Positions 25,971 through 34,688 are shown, counted from the first letter of the stretch. The stretch: 64,000 nt of DNA from Prochlorococcus sp. AG-363-M17 (GCA_003278365.1 QCFS01000002.1:30902-94901); one strand, 5' to 3'. Program-made: numbers and translations. The notes: a model not told the origin generated them from the letters alone.

Positions 25971-26675
25971 ATGAGTGAATGGTGGCAATGGTCTCCCAGA
26001 GAAAACTCTGAGGATCTTGGATTCGCAGTAGTCGGGATCGGTCGCTTCGGAAGTGCTGTTTGCAGAGAACTAATCCGAAACGGTGCCGATGTTCTTGCTG
26101 TAGATAACTCTGAAAGGGCAATTGAAGAGTTACGTCAACTGGAACCTTCCATTGAAGCAAGAGTAGTTGACTGCACAGAAGAAGAATCTTTAAGAGAAGC
26201 AGGTGTTCTAGAAATGAGCACTGTTGTAGTTGGCATTAGTGAGCCAATTGAAGCAAGTATTACAACAACCCTGCTTGCAAAAGACAGCGAAGGCAGCCGA
26301 GTGCGAAAAGTGATCGCTAGAGCTACCAGTGATCTACACGAAAAAATGTTGAAAAGGGTTGGTGCAGATAGAGTGGTTTTCCCTTCAAGAATGCAGGGTG
26401 AGAGATTAGGACTTGAACTAGTAAGACCAAACCTTATAGAGCGTCTAGAACTCGACGACCAAACTTGTATAGATGAAATTAAAGTCCCAGATATTTTTGT
26501 AGGTCGATCTCTTCGAGACTTAAACCTTAGAAAAAACTATCTTGTAAATGTATTAGCGGCTGGTCCCACAAAAAGGCTAAATGTCAATCCACCTGCGACT
26601 TATATTCTTGAAGAAGGGCATGTTCTTGTGGTAATGGGTCTAACAGGTGACCTTCAAAAACTTCCAAAAACCTAA
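25971..26675 (+). CDS. ktrA: Ktr potassium uptake regulatory subunit KtrA (RCK protein)
   Basis: A 234-residue RCK protein: a Rossmann nucleotide-binding domain with VVGIGRFGSAVCREL near 22-36 and the acidic end of strand two in AVDNSE, then an RCK_C domain from about 150. It forms an octameric ring gating KtrB in response to ATP/ADP. The start ATG follows an AGAGG sequence at 25958-25962. It is 23 bp after ktrB and six bases before anmK. Confidence 0.93.
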   Translation: MSEWWQWSPRENSEDLGFAVVGIGRFGSAVCRELIRNGADVLAVDNSERAIEELRQLEPSIEARVVDCTEEESLREAGVLEMSTVVVGISEPIEASITTTLLAKDSEGSRVRKVIARATSDLHEKMLKRVGADRVVFPSRMQGERLGLELVRPNLIERLELDDQTCIDEIKVPDIFVGRSLRDLNLRKNYLVNVLAAGPTKRLNVNPPATYILEEGHVLVVMGLTGDLQKLPKT

Positions 26676-26681
26676 AAACTA

Positions 26682-27821
26682 ATGCACGTACTTGGCCTAA
26701 TGAGTGGTACAAGTGCAGATGGAGTTGATGCAGTACTAGCCAGCTTTAAAGGCCAGCCAAACCAGCCCAATTGGGAGCTAGTTAATCATGTATATAAGCC
26801 TTATCCTAAAAACCTAAAAAGTCTAATAATACAAGCTGGGCAAGGGTCTAAGTACAACAGTCTTGAATGGCTAGAACTATCAGAAGCAATTACAGAAAAA
26901 TGCTCTGAAGCTGCACAATCTTGTGATCCTAAAGGGCTGGCAGAGCTCATTGGCTGCCATGGACAAACTGTCTGGCATCAATCAGCAACAAATGAACATT
27001 TAGGAAAAAGCCTTCAATTACTCCAACCCTCTCTACTTGCACAACTACTCAAAAGAAAAGTCGTATATGACTTCAGAGCTGCTGATATTGCTTTGGGAGG
27101 CCAAGGAGCACCCTTAGTTACCATGACAGACGTTGCTCTAATCGGCAAAGGGCAAGCATGGCAAGGAGTCCTAAACCTTGGAGGAATTGCAAACATCACA
27201 ATCATTCCTCCAAAATCAGGACCTGACCGTCGATCTTCAATTCATGGATGGGATTGCGGACCAGCCAATAGTCTTATTGATCTAGCAGTTGAAAAACATA
27301 CTGAAGGTCAACTTTCCTTTGACACCAATGGGTTAATTGCAAAACAAGGAGTTGTAAAAGAGTCCATAGTCAAAAAATGGTTAAATGAACCATTTTTCAA
27401 ATCAAACCCTCCCAAATCAACTGGTAGAGAACAATTTGGCCTAGAAGATTTAAATAGACGCTTAAAAGATATCCCAGAGCTTTCCCCGGAGAGTCAAATC
27501 GCAACTCTCACAGCCTTTACTGCTGCAATAATTGCTCAGGATTTTGACCGCCTTGAATCTATAAATCTCGTTCGCCCAAGTGAGCTATTTGTCGCTGGAG
27601 GAGGAGCAAAAAATATCCAAATAATGAATGAGCTTAGGAAAAGGTGCCTAGGTACTCGAGTTACAACCTTACAAGAAAAAGGTATTTCCTCTCAGGCAAG
27701 GGAGGCTTTGGCTTTTGGACTATTAGCCTGGTGGCACATTCGTAAACACCCTGGGAATAGCCCAGCCGCTACTGGAGCAAGGCGATCAGCAATTCTTGGC
27801 ATCAAAGTAGAGCCCAATTAA
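26682..27821 (+). CDS. anmK: Anhydro-N-acetylmuramic acid kinase
   Basis: Phosphorylates and opens 1,6-anhydro-MurNAc, a product of peptidoglycan turnover. The N-terminal ATP-binding signature GLMSGTSADGVDAVL, the HGQTVWH motif near 90, and GIANIT and HGWDCGPAN further on are characteristic. The 379-residue length is normal. It is in the Ktr operon by spacing (six bases), with no obvious functional link. The same window carries nagZ, which produces the substrate. Confidence 0.93.
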   Translation: MHVLGLMSGTSADGVDAVLASFKGQPNQPNWELVNHVYKPYPKNLKSLIIQAGQGSKYNSLEWLELSEAITEKCSEAAQSCDPKGLAELIGCHGQTVWHQSATNEHLGKSLQLLQPSLLAQLLKRKVVYDFRAADIALGGQGAPLVTMTDVALIGKGQAWQGVLNLGGIANITIIPPKSGPDRRSSIHGWDCGPANSLIDLAVEKHTEGQLSFDTNGLIAKQGVVKESIVKKWLNEPFFKSNPPKSTGREQFGLEDLNRRLKDIPELSPESQIATLTAFTAAIIAQDFDRLESINLVRPSELFVAGGGAKNIQIMNELRKRCLGTRVTTLQEKGISSQAREALAFGLLAWWHIRKHPGNSPAATGARRSAILGIKVEPN

Positions 27822-27851
27822 GACCAACTTGACCAATTAATGAAAAGTGAG

Positions 27852-28151
27852 TCAAGGGCGATTCAGACGAATTCGTCTAGGCGCTCCCCTTAATCGCCTT
27901 GGCTGCTGCGCCTCTAATGAAGACCTAAAACCCTCAGTACTTGAAACTCTTTGGCTTTGCGAATTGACTAACCCAGGACTTTGCTCATAAAGCTGAACCC
28001 CTTTCTGAATTAAGACCTTAGCCATATTGCTTACGGTCCTGGATTCTTTCTCAGCCAAATCCGAAAGACGGGCACATAGATCTTCTGGCAAGACGACCTG
28101 AATCCTTGGCGACTTGGGCTTACCACTAGTAGAGGTTTGACGAGTAGCCAC
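27852..28151 (-). CDS. Ribbon-helix-helix (CopG/MetJ-type) DNA-binding protein
   Basis: The core PRIQVVLPEDLCARLSDL followed by a helix containing ESRTVSNMAKVLI matches a ribbon-helix-helix repressor: strand, helix, turn, helix. The tail is basic (RRLRGAPRRIRLNRP). The frame opens at 28211, but the first 20 codons are not protein-like and the GTG at 28151 sits 15 residues before the strand, giving 99 residues; I chose it. A perfect short palindrome lies about 50 bp upstream. The target is probably its own promoter or the divergent gene at 28322. Confidence 0.75.
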   Translation of the reverse strand: MATRQTSTSGKPKSPRIQVVLPEDLCARLSDLAEKESRTVSNMAKVLIQKGVQLYEQSPGLVNSQSQRVSSTEGFRSSLEAQQPRRLRGAPRRIRLNRP

Positions 28152-28198
28152 TACCCAGAAAAGATAACGGTTAATAATTAGTGTACAGTGATATGCAA

Positions 28199-28209
28199 GG
28201 ATAGTATCC
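28199..28209. promoter_or_regulatory. Possible operator palindrome for the ribbon-helix-helix regulator
   Basis: GGATA-G-TATCC, an 11-base palindrome with a single central base, lies in the 170-bp divergent gap between the RHH gene and the next plus-strand gene, about 48 bases upstream of the RHH start. Dimeric RHH proteins bind such short inverted repeats; the match is suggestive only. Confidence 0.3.
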
Positions 28210-28321
28210 ATGACTATGCTCTTATCAAGACCTAACTTTGCCTAAATCAATGGCAATCAAAGGCTCTACAAGGTCCATACCTTTATGTAATAAGAGCCAA
28301 TTCCCATCAAAGGAGCTCCTA

Positions 28322-28675
28322 ATGCCAAAACCAATCCTTCACCCAGATAGTCGTTCCAAAGCAGCCAACACCCTTGAAAACAAAACACCCGCTTCAAGAA
28401 GGAGGCAAAAAGGTAGAAGATTATCTGAGAATAATGATGTTCTCGTTTCAGCCGTAATCAGTTCATGCCTTCTCTCTCACCTTCATCATGTATTGCAAAG
28501 AGCAGAGTTTGGCGCATCCCAAGAAGGCAGAAGAGCCCATGCAAAGAACTTTGCTCAATTGCGCAAGGTTCTTTGCATGGATGCCAGAAGCATGGCTGAT
28601 GCTTCTGCAAAAGGTTTAAACGAAGGCGAGATAGATCAACTAATAACTCCACAAATCAGGCCAGATGCCGCATAG
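28322..28675 (+). CDS. Conserved hypothetical protein
   Basis: A 117-residue protein from the ATG at 28322, which has an AAAGGAG ribosome-binding site eight bases upstream; the frame is open back to 28238 but that part has no support. The N-terminal 45 residues are basic and Ser/Arg-rich (TPASRRRQKGRRLSENND); the C-terminal part is helical with LSHLHHVLQRAEFGASQEGRR. I do not recognise a family. Its stop is immediately followed by the GTG of the next gene, so the two are an operon. Confidence 0.7.
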   Translation: MPKPILHPDSRSKAANTLENKTPASRRRQKGRRLSENNDVLVSAVISSCLLSHLHHVLQRAEFGASQEGRRAHAKNFAQLRKVLCMDARSMADASAKGLNEGEIDQLITPQIRPDAA

Positions 28676-28942
28676 GTGAATAACGTTCCAAATGAAACCC
28701 TCCTAATAAATATGAACACTAATGCCGAAGAGCTCTATAAAAGAATTCAGCAGAACCCTGAGTACACACAATCTTTATTCAGGCAAGCGCTTCAAGATCC
28801 ACAAGGGGCTCTTCAATCAATCTGCGACCTTGGAAAAACAATTGAATTGCCAGTAACCATAGAAGAAGTCAAATCTTATCTGGCGAGCTTGGACGACGAA
28901 GACACCAAAAAGTGGGTAATCAAGGCTCGCGGAGGACTCTAA
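28676..28942 (+). CDS. Small protein with possible Nif11-like leader fold
   Basis: An 88-residue acidic protein starting with GTG directly after the preceding stop (an in-frame ATG at 28712 gives 76 residues). The order of helices resembles Nif11/N11P domains: ELYKRIQQNPEYTQSLFRQA, then LGKTIELPVTIEEVKSYL, then a final helix LDDEDTKKWVIKARGGL with a terminal Gly-Gly. Nif11 proteins include precursors of ribosomal peptides, but here nothing follows the Gly-Gly except Leu. The 3' end overlaps the convergent small membrane gene by 23 bp. The Nif11 suggestion is a weak inference. Confidence 0.65.
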   Translation: MNNVPNETLLINMNTNAEELYKRIQQNPEYTQSLFRQALQDPQGALQSICDLGKTIELPVTIEEVKSYLASLDDEDTKKWVIKARGGL

Positions 28943-29105
28943 TTGGTCTAATTTCTTGATCAGTTACGGATTCTATGGGTGTTGACTGCTTTAAACCACG
29001 TCGACCATAGCCACCTCCTCCTGCCAAGCTCCAAAAAAATACGTAGCTGGGGATCGCCAATCCTGCAGCTAAAACCAAAGCGGCAATTTGTTCTAGCCTC
29101 GCCAT
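28920..29105 (-). CDS. Small conserved single-span membrane protein
   Basis: The product from the ATG at 29105 (61 residues) starts MARLEQIAALVLAAGLAIP and has one transmembrane helix (about 7-26) followed by a Gly-rich loop AGGGGYGRRGLKQ and a polar tail. I recall similar proteins in other marine picocyanobacteria. The frame opens at 29123, but the shorter start is more natural. Convergent with the previous gene, overlapping by 23 bp. Function unknown. Confidence 0.65.
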   Translation of the reverse strand: MARLEQIAALVLAAGLAIPSYVFFWSLAGGGGYGRRGLKQSTPIESVTDQEIRPIRVLREP

Positions 29106-29181
29106 GCCGTAAATTCTAAACATATAGGCTCAATCCGCCCTTAATAAGGAACGATGATCGGTCAAAAATTGCTCTGCCATT

Positions 29182-30909
29182 GTGTTGCGACTCGAGGGAA
29201 TCTCTAAAATCTACCCAAATAGCGAAGTCTTATTAGATGTAAATTGGGAAATAAAACCTGGGGACAGAATAGGGCTAGTAGGGGTTAACGGAGCTGGAAA
29301 GTCAACTCAGCTAAAAATTATTGCGGGTATTGAAGAGGCAACAACTGGTCAAGTAATACGTCAAGGAGAACCACACATCTCATATTTAAAACAAGAATTT
29401 GATGTTGACCCCAATAGAACGGTCAGAGAAGAACTATTTCAAGCATTTAGCAATGCTGCAAAAGTACTTAATGAACAAAGTGTCATTGAGGCAGCAATGT
29501 CGACCTATGAAGCAACACATAATGCTAGTTACCTTGAAGAACTAATCAAAAAACTAGGAAATCTTCAAAGCAAATTTGAAGCTCTAAACGGTTATGAACT
29601 GGAAGCAAGAATCGAGAAGTTACTCCCCACAATTGGCTTTAAAGCAAAAGATGCTGATCAATTAGTCAGTCATTATTCAGGTGGCTGGCAAATGAGAATT
29701 GCATTAGGAAAAATTCTACTTCAAGAACCAGATATTCTTCTACTTGATGAACCTACTAATCACCTGGACATCCAAACAATTCAATGGTTAGAAGACTATC
29801 TGATAAAACAAAGTTCTGCAATAGTTGTAATTAGTCATGACAGAGCATTTTTAGATAAAATATGCACACAAATAGTTAACACCGAGAGAGGAGTTTCTCA
29901 AACTTATCTTGGAAACTATACAGCTCATATTAATCAAAAAGAACTTAACAAAGAGGCAGCTCAAGCTGCTTTTGAGCGTCAGCAAAAGCTTCTCACAAAT
30001 CAACAGTCATATATAGATAGATTCAGGGCAAGTGCTACAAGAAGTACTCAGGCAAAAAGTCGAGAGAAGCTTTTGGAGAAGATAGATAAAATTGATGCGC
30101 CCCTCTCTTCAATTACTGCACCGAAGTTTCGTTTCCCAAAATCACCTAGACCAGGAAAGAAGGTTGCTCTGATAAGAGATCTAACTCATTGCTATGGTGA
30201 AAAAATACTTTTTCTAGGCGCAAACCTTGAAATTGGTCCTGGTGAAAAAATCGCCTTTATAGGACCAAATGGCTGTGGAAAATCAACTCTTTTAAGACTT
30301 ATACTTGGGATCGAAAAGCCTGATGAAGGGCTTGCTGAAATTGGCACTCACAATATAATCACAGGATATTTTGAACAAAACCAAGCAGAAGCATTAGATC
30401 TAAGTAAAACAGTTCTTGAAATAATGTTTCAAGCAGTTCCTGGGTGGACACAAACCCAAGTTCGTTCTTTATTAGGAAACTTTTGCCTCAGCAAGGATGA
30501 TGTCTTCAAGGAAGTCGAGCTGCTAAGTGGTGGCGAGAAAGCTCGTTTAGCCCTAGCACTTATGCTAATAAAGCCATGTAACCTTCTTATTCTAGACGAA
30601 CCAACTAATCACTTAGATATCCCTGCAAAAGAAATGTTAGAAGATGCTTTACGAGAATATGAAGGGTCTGCTTTATTAGTTTCCCATGATCGTTACTTTA
30701 TATCTAAGGTTGCAAATCGAATCGTTGAGATAAAAGATGGGGAACTAGTTGTTTATCAAGGTGACTATAAATATTATCTGGACAAAAAAGAAGAAGAAAG
30801 ATTGAACGCTAAAAAGGAATTGATTATCGCATCAAAAGAAAAGAAAAGACTTGAGAATAAAGAGCGACAAAGAAAAAAGAAAGCTCAAAGAAAGAACTCT
30901 AATAACTGA
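29182..30909 (+). CDS. ABC-F family ATPase
   Basis: A soluble 575-residue protein with two ABC ATPase domains and no membrane segments. Domain 1 has GVNGAGKST (about 36) and YSGGWQMR, domain 2 has GPNGCGKST (about 362) and LSGGEKARL; both Walker B motifs read LLILDEPTNHLD or LLLDEPTNHLD. The inter-domain linker (about 245-315) is basic and coiled, and the C-terminus is Lys/Arg/Glu-rich. ABC-F proteins act on ribosomes, for example Uup and EttA. The start is GTG 29182. Divergent from the small membrane gene. Confidence 0.93.
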   Translation: MLRLEGISKIYPNSEVLLDVNWEIKPGDRIGLVGVNGAGKSTQLKIIAGIEEATTGQVIRQGEPHISYLKQEFDVDPNRTVREELFQAFSNAAKVLNEQSVIEAAMSTYEATHNASYLEELIKKLGNLQSKFEALNGYELEARIEKLLPTIGFKAKDADQLVSHYSGGWQMRIALGKILLQEPDILLLDEPTNHLDIQTIQWLEDYLIKQSSAIVVISHDRAFLDKICTQIVNTERGVSQTYLGNYTAHINQKELNKEAAQAAFERQQKLLTNQQSYIDRFRASATRSTQAKSREKLLEKIDKIDAPLSSITAPKFRFPKSPRPGKKVALIRDLTHCYGEKILFLGANLEIGPGEKIAFIGPNGCGKSTLLRLILGIEKPDEGLAEIGTHNIITGYFEQNQAEALDLSKTVLEIMFQAVPGWTQTQVRSLLGNFCLSKDDVFKEVELLSGGEKARLALALMLIKPCNLLILDEPTNHLDIPAKEMLEDALREYEGSALLVSHDRYFISKVANRIVEIKDGELVVYQGDYKYYLDKKEEERLNAKKELIIASKEKKRLENKERQRKKKAQRKNSNN

Positions 30910-30932
30910 TAATTATTAATAAAATACTTCCA

Positions 30933-32099
30933 CTATCGACGGCGCATGGAAGACATCTCAACTGGTGTAATAAGTAATTCAAATCTTCTATTTCCTCGTC
31001 TAACCCCAAAACTAAGAGGAGTCCCTACACCATGAAGATTAATAGCTTCTACAACATCACCAGGGGTCACCATTGGCTCCCTACCGACAGCAACAATTAC
31101 ATCACCAACTCTTAAGCCGCCCAAAGCCGCCGGGCCATCAGGCACAACATAAGTCACCTGTCCACCAGGAAGGGAATTAAGTCCTGGTTGCTTGGAAGGA
31201 ACAGGTGAAAGGCCTATGCCAACGATAGGGTGACTGGCCCTACCTCTTTCAACTAACTGTTTAGCAATAATTCTTGCTCTATTAATAGGAATTGCAAAGC
31301 CCAAGCCTGCACCAGGACCAGATCTCACAAGAGTATTAATTCCAATGACTTCTCCTCTGGAATTCAAAAGAGGGCCTCCAGAGTTTCCAGGATTTATTGC
31401 TGCATCAGTCTGAATTAAGTCAAGGCGTTTTCCAGATATCCCCAATTGGGAAACATTCCGATTCAAATTACTCACAATACCAAGAGTGACTGTATTTTCT
31501 AGTCCAAAAGGATTACCAACAGCAATTGCCCAATCGCCAACCCGAAGTTGGTCCGAATCTCCCAAAGGCGCTATTGGCCATGGTCCAGTCCCATCGAGTC
31601 TTATAACAGCTAGATCAGTCAACGAATCCTGACCCACAACCTTGCCTTGGACCTTTCTTCCGTCAGACAGGCCAATTAATAAACGCTCAGTTTTTTCAAC
31701 GACATGGGCATTTGTAAGCACTAGTCCTTCAGAAGCAAAAATAACCCCACTGCCTTGTGTTCGCTCAATTCTCCGACGAGGAGCAGGCATGACTTGAAGC
31801 CCAAAAAATCTTCGAAAATATGGATCAAAAACCAATCCAGGAGGTAAGCCTGCAGAGGAACTAGAGCGAACAGTTCGCTGAGTCTCAAGAGTCACCACAG
31901 CAGGACCGCTACGAGCCACTGCATCAGCAACAAAAGAGTTTTGAGAAAGAGCATTTTGTAAAAATTGGGCTCGAAGGTTCCTTGGAGGGAGGCTTCCTAA
32001 AAGTGGTAACAGAATTAAGGCTGCCCAAATAACAAATCTGTCACGACATAACCTCAAAGTCTTGTTCTCAAAAGATGTAACACTACTTATGGGAAGCAT
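30933..32099 (-). CDS. Deg/HtrA-family serine protease with PDZ domain
   Basis: Periplasmic or lumenal quality-control protease. An N-terminal hydrophobic segment at about 21-36 looks like a signal peptide or anchor. The trypsin-like domain has the triad His132 (TNAHVV), Asp162 (TDLAVI) and Ser240 (GNSGGPL), followed by one PDZ domain (about 275-375) with GQVTYVVPDGPAALGGLRVGDVIV. The 388-residue length matches the HhoA/HhoB/HtrA group in cyanobacteria; which paralogue cannot be decided. Its 3' end converges with the ABC-F gene. Confidence 0.93.
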   Translation of the reverse strand: MLPISSVTSFENKTLRLCRDRFVIWAALILLPLLGSLPPRNLRAQFLQNALSQNSFVADAVARSGPAVVTLETQRTVRSSSSAGLPPGLVFDPYFRRFFGLQVMPAPRRRIERTQGSGVIFASEGLVLTNAHVVEKTERLLIGLSDGRKVQGKVVGQDSLTDLAVIRLDGTGPWPIAPLGDSDQLRVGDWAIAVGNPFGLENTVTLGIVSNLNRNVSQLGISGKRLDLIQTDAAINPGNSGGPLLNSRGEVIGINTLVRSGPGAGLGFAIPINRARIIAKQLVERGRASHPIVGIGLSPVPSKQPGLNSLPGGQVTYVVPDGPAALGGLRVGDVIVAVGREPMVTPGDVVEAINLHGVGTPLSFGVRRGNRRFELLITPVEMSSMRRR

Positions 32100-32447
32100 A
32101 AATTGATCTAACCCTGACTGGAGACTAAAAAAATAAGGTGGATTTTATAGACCTAATAAGAATTTCTAAAGAGTTCAATCTGTCTCCCAGGCCAAAACCT
32201 AGACAGATTTCCCGATCTGGATTATCCATTGGCCAACCCTGGGCCCAAAAAGGGCTAAAGCAGGCTAAAATGAATTAATTCTTGTAACAGAAACCTCTTA
32301 GCCCTCTGCAAATAGATGCTTTCTAAAAAGTAAAGCTATGTTAGTAAGAAATGCTTTTAAAAATTCAAGCAAATCTCAACTAAAAATAAACTTTAGGCAA
32401 TTATTCCACTCATCCCAAATCTTTTTAAAAAGAAATAAACGCTTATC
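32100..32447. other. Gene-free divergent region with strong RNA hairpins; possible small RNA
   Basis: No protein gene is supported. TCTGTCT (32179-32185) is perfectly complementary to AGACAGA (32201-32207), with an inner AGG/CCT pair, giving a 10-pair bulged hairpin. GCCC (32243-32246) pairs with GGGC (32252-32255) across an A5 loop, and TTGGCCAA at 32229-32236 is palindromic. The region must also contain the promoters of the Deg protease (minus) and the DUF2973 gene (plus). Confidence 0.35.
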
Positions 32448-32723
32448 ATGAACTCGATCTTCCCCATCTTTTATTGTTTTGCAGTCATAATTATCCTATG
32501 GCAAGCTTTTCGGATTATGACCCGAGGAAGCAATGCAAACTACATGAATAATTCAAATAACAAGCTCACTAGTGAAAAACAAGATGACGATAGGACTGGT
32601 CTATTGACCATCCACCCAGAACTGCTTGATCAAGAAGGAAAAATCACTGATGAAGAGCTTCTCACTGTTAGATTCACAGGCGATAATGAACCACCCCCTT
32701 CACCCGAAGCTTCGGAGGAATAA
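32448..32723 (+). CDS. DUF2973 family small membrane protein
   Basis: A 91-residue protein with an N-terminal membrane helix (about 4-22) and a hydrophilic acidic tail. The signature RTGLLTIHPELLDQEGKIT followed by EELLTVRF is characteristic of the cyanobacterial DUF2973 family, whose function is unknown. It starts at ATG 32448, about 350 bp downstream of the divergent Deg gene. The next gene lies 60 bp on and could share its transcript. Confidence 0.82.
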   Translation: MNSIFPIFYCFAVIIILWQAFRIMTRGSNANYMNNSNNKLTSEKQDDDRTGLLTIHPELLDQEGKITDEELLTVRFTGDNEPPPSPEASEE

Positions 32724-32783
32724 GTTAGGGGGAGGAAAGTGCCAAAGATTGCACTGAAATAAGAGCTAAAAGGGGAGGCCCTG

Positions 32784-33167
32784 GTGGATCAAAGAACTCG
32801 AATCGTTGCTGCAGTAATCAAATCGGTGAAGCTGCCACCTCGTTTTCGACTGCACCTTTTGAAAGAAGACCCTGTGAGGTTGGAGCTGAGCCTCACACCT
32901 GCTTATGGGAAAAAACCAGTGCAGGTTGGATTAGTTGAATCTTTAGACCTGGTAGCCAGGCGAGATAGAGAAGGGAGAATCCCTAGAGACCTTCAAGGGA
33001 CTTGGGATTGGACAGTCAGGCATGGAAAAGTCAGCACAGGGGGTTGGAACCCATTATTGAAAGAGGCTCTACAAACCATGTTTGAGACAGGTCTTCCTGC
33101 AATCATTTACGAAGAATTAACTGGAGAGGATTATCACCCCGTAGATGGAACGAGGCATGTCAGATAG
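32784..33167 (+). CDS. Conserved hypothetical cyanobacterial protein
   Basis: A 127-residue soluble protein starting at GTG 32784, with AGGGGAGG seven bases upstream supporting that start. It is basic and rich in strands, with LPPRFRLHLLKEDPVRLEL and QGTWDWTVRHGKVSTGGW as recognisable blocks. I believe it is conserved across marine picocyanobacteria but know no function. An inverted repeat ATCTATT/AATAGAT about 50 bases beyond its stop could serve as its terminator. Confidence 0.7.
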   Translation: MDQRTRIVAAVIKSVKLPPRFRLHLLKEDPVRLELSLTPAYGKKPVQVGLVESLDLVARRDREGRIPRDLQGTWDWTVRHGKVSTGGWNPLLKEALQTMFETGLPAIIYEELTGEDYHPVDGTRHVR

Positions 33168-33279
33168 CCAATATGCTTGAGAAACTGCTATTTTATTAAG
33201 TAAGTCTATCTATTGAGAAGTACAGTAAATAGATTGATTTTTGCACTAGCAAACTTCTTCTTTCTAATTTGTTGATTTC

Positions 33280-33426
33280 ATGTCAGACCAAACAGAAACA
33301 CGATTCGGATTTGTCAACTACGCCGAGACCTGGAATGGGCGACTAGCAATGATTGGCATCCTAATTGGACTAAGTACTGAATTGTTAACGGGGCAAGGGA
33401 TTTTAGTCCAAATTGGTCTTGGGTAA
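33280..33426 (+). CDS. hli: Small high-light-inducible protein (48 aa)
   Basis: Reads MSDQTETRFGFVNYAETWNG and continues RLAMIGILIGLSTELLTGQG. It contains the chlorophyll-binding pattern E-x-W-N-G-R-L-A-M-I-G and one transmembrane helix, the minimal HLIP unit. Such proteins bind chlorophyll a and beta-carotene and dissipate excess energy during photosystem repair. It stands alone, with 112 bp before and 113 bp after it, so it probably has its own promoter. The short length makes it easy to miss. Confidence 0.9.
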   Translation: MSDQTETRFGFVNYAETWNGRLAMIGILIGLSTELLTGQGILVQIGLG

Positions 33427-33539
33427 ATTAAAGGCCTTTTGTATCATCTAGCTCTCTTAATTTTTTAAATTAAATATTCAAGTAATGCAATCAGATATAA
33501 ATCATAGATTAAGAATGTTCAATCTTACCTATAAGGATC

Positions 33540-34688
33540 TTGAATAATAAAACACTACCTCACTATTCCATTCAGGAACTAAATACGGCAATCAACAATC
33601 TTCTTGAACGAGGGTTCGCACCGCGTTTCTCATTAGACGCCTTAGTGTCAAAGCCTCAAATAAAAAAAGGACACCTATGGCTTACTCTCACTGATGGTAA
33701 TGCAACAATCTCGGGAGTAGTCTGGTCCTCAAAATTAAAACAAATCTCGTATTGTCCAGAAGATGGAGATGGGGTACTAATCATAGGCAAATTAAATTTC
33801 TGGACCTCTAGAGCAATACTAAATGTTCAAATCCTAGATATACGCCCAAATCTAAAAACAGTGTTGAGGCAATTCGAGATTGTTAAAGATCGTCTTCAAA
33901 AAGACGGCCTAATTGCAGAAGAAAGAAAGAAAGCAATCCCTAAATATCCTAAGGCAATTGCAATACTCACAAGCGTACCAAGCTCTGCACTAGCCGACAT
34001 GCTTAGAACAGCCTCAGAAAGGTGGCCAATGACAAAATTATTTATAATCCCAATCCCTGTTCAGGGGAATGCTTCTCGGAAAATCAAATTATCATTAAAC
34101 AAACTTGCCAGAGAGCATAAGAAGCTAGAAATTGACACAGTTATCCTTGCGAGAGGAGGTGGAAATCGAGAAGATTTAATCGTTTTTGATGATGAAGAAG
34201 TCTGTCGCGAGATTGCTGCTTTTCCAATACCAGTAATCACTGGGATTGGACATGAAGACGATCTGACCGTGGCCGATCTAGTTGCTGATTTTCGCGCTGC
34301 TACACCAACTGGAGCCATAATTGCGGCAATGCCTAATAAAGAAGCTGCAAAAATTGAGCTCAAGCAACTTACACAAAGGCTAGAGGAGAACTATCAATGG
34401 ATTCTAAAGAAAGAACAACATAGATTAATGAATCTAAAGATAGGCTTAGAAAGACATTCACCTACAGTCCTAATCAAAAAGTTACAGTTAAGCTTAGAGA
34501 GGAAAGCATTTATACTTGAGGCTCTATCTCCGGAAAAATGGGTGAGCAGAGGTTTCTGCATAGTAAGAAATAATTCAGGGAATATAATCCGAAGCGTCAA
34601 TAATGTTGCATTGGAGCAAGACTTGACAATTCAAATTAGTGATGGGGAAATAACTTCTAAGGTAAGCTCAACCAATCCTAATAGTTAG
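33540..34688 (+). CDS. xseA: Exodeoxyribonuclease VII large subunit
   Basis: Catalytic subunit of exonuclease VII, which degrades single-stranded DNA in both directions. The N-terminal OB-fold is seen at about 5-105 (LWLTLTDGNATISGVVW); the nuclease domain carries DTVILARGGGNREDL and VITGIGHEDDLTVADLVADFRAATPTGA; the C-terminal helical part is coiled. At 382 residues it is shorter than E. coli XseA but normal for picocyanobacteria. TTG start at 33540; no ATG precedes the OB-fold. Followed two bases later by xseB. Confidence 0.93.
   Translation: MNNKTLPHYSIQELNTAINNLLERGFAPRFSLDALVSKPQIKKGHLWLTLTDGNATISGVVWSSKLKQISYCPEDGDGVLIIGKLNFWTSRAILNVQILDIRPNLKTVLRQFEIVKDRLQKDGLIAEERKKAIPKYPKAIAILTSVPSSALADMLRTASERWPMTKLFIIPIPVQGNASRKIKLSLNKLAREHKKLEIDTVILARGGGNREDLIVFDDEEVCREIAAFPIPVITGIGHEDDLTVADLVADFRAATPTGAIIAAMPNKEAAKIELKQLTQRLEENYQWILKKEQHRLMNLKIGLERHSPTVLIKKLQLSLERKAFILEALSPEKWVSRGFCIVRNNSGNIIRSVNNVALEQDLTIQISDGEITSKVSSTNPNS

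Noticed and set aside
28676..28942. Prochlorosin (lanthipeptide) precursor
   Set aside because: There is no Ser/Thr/Cys core after the Gly-Gly and no LanM-type enzyme in the window.
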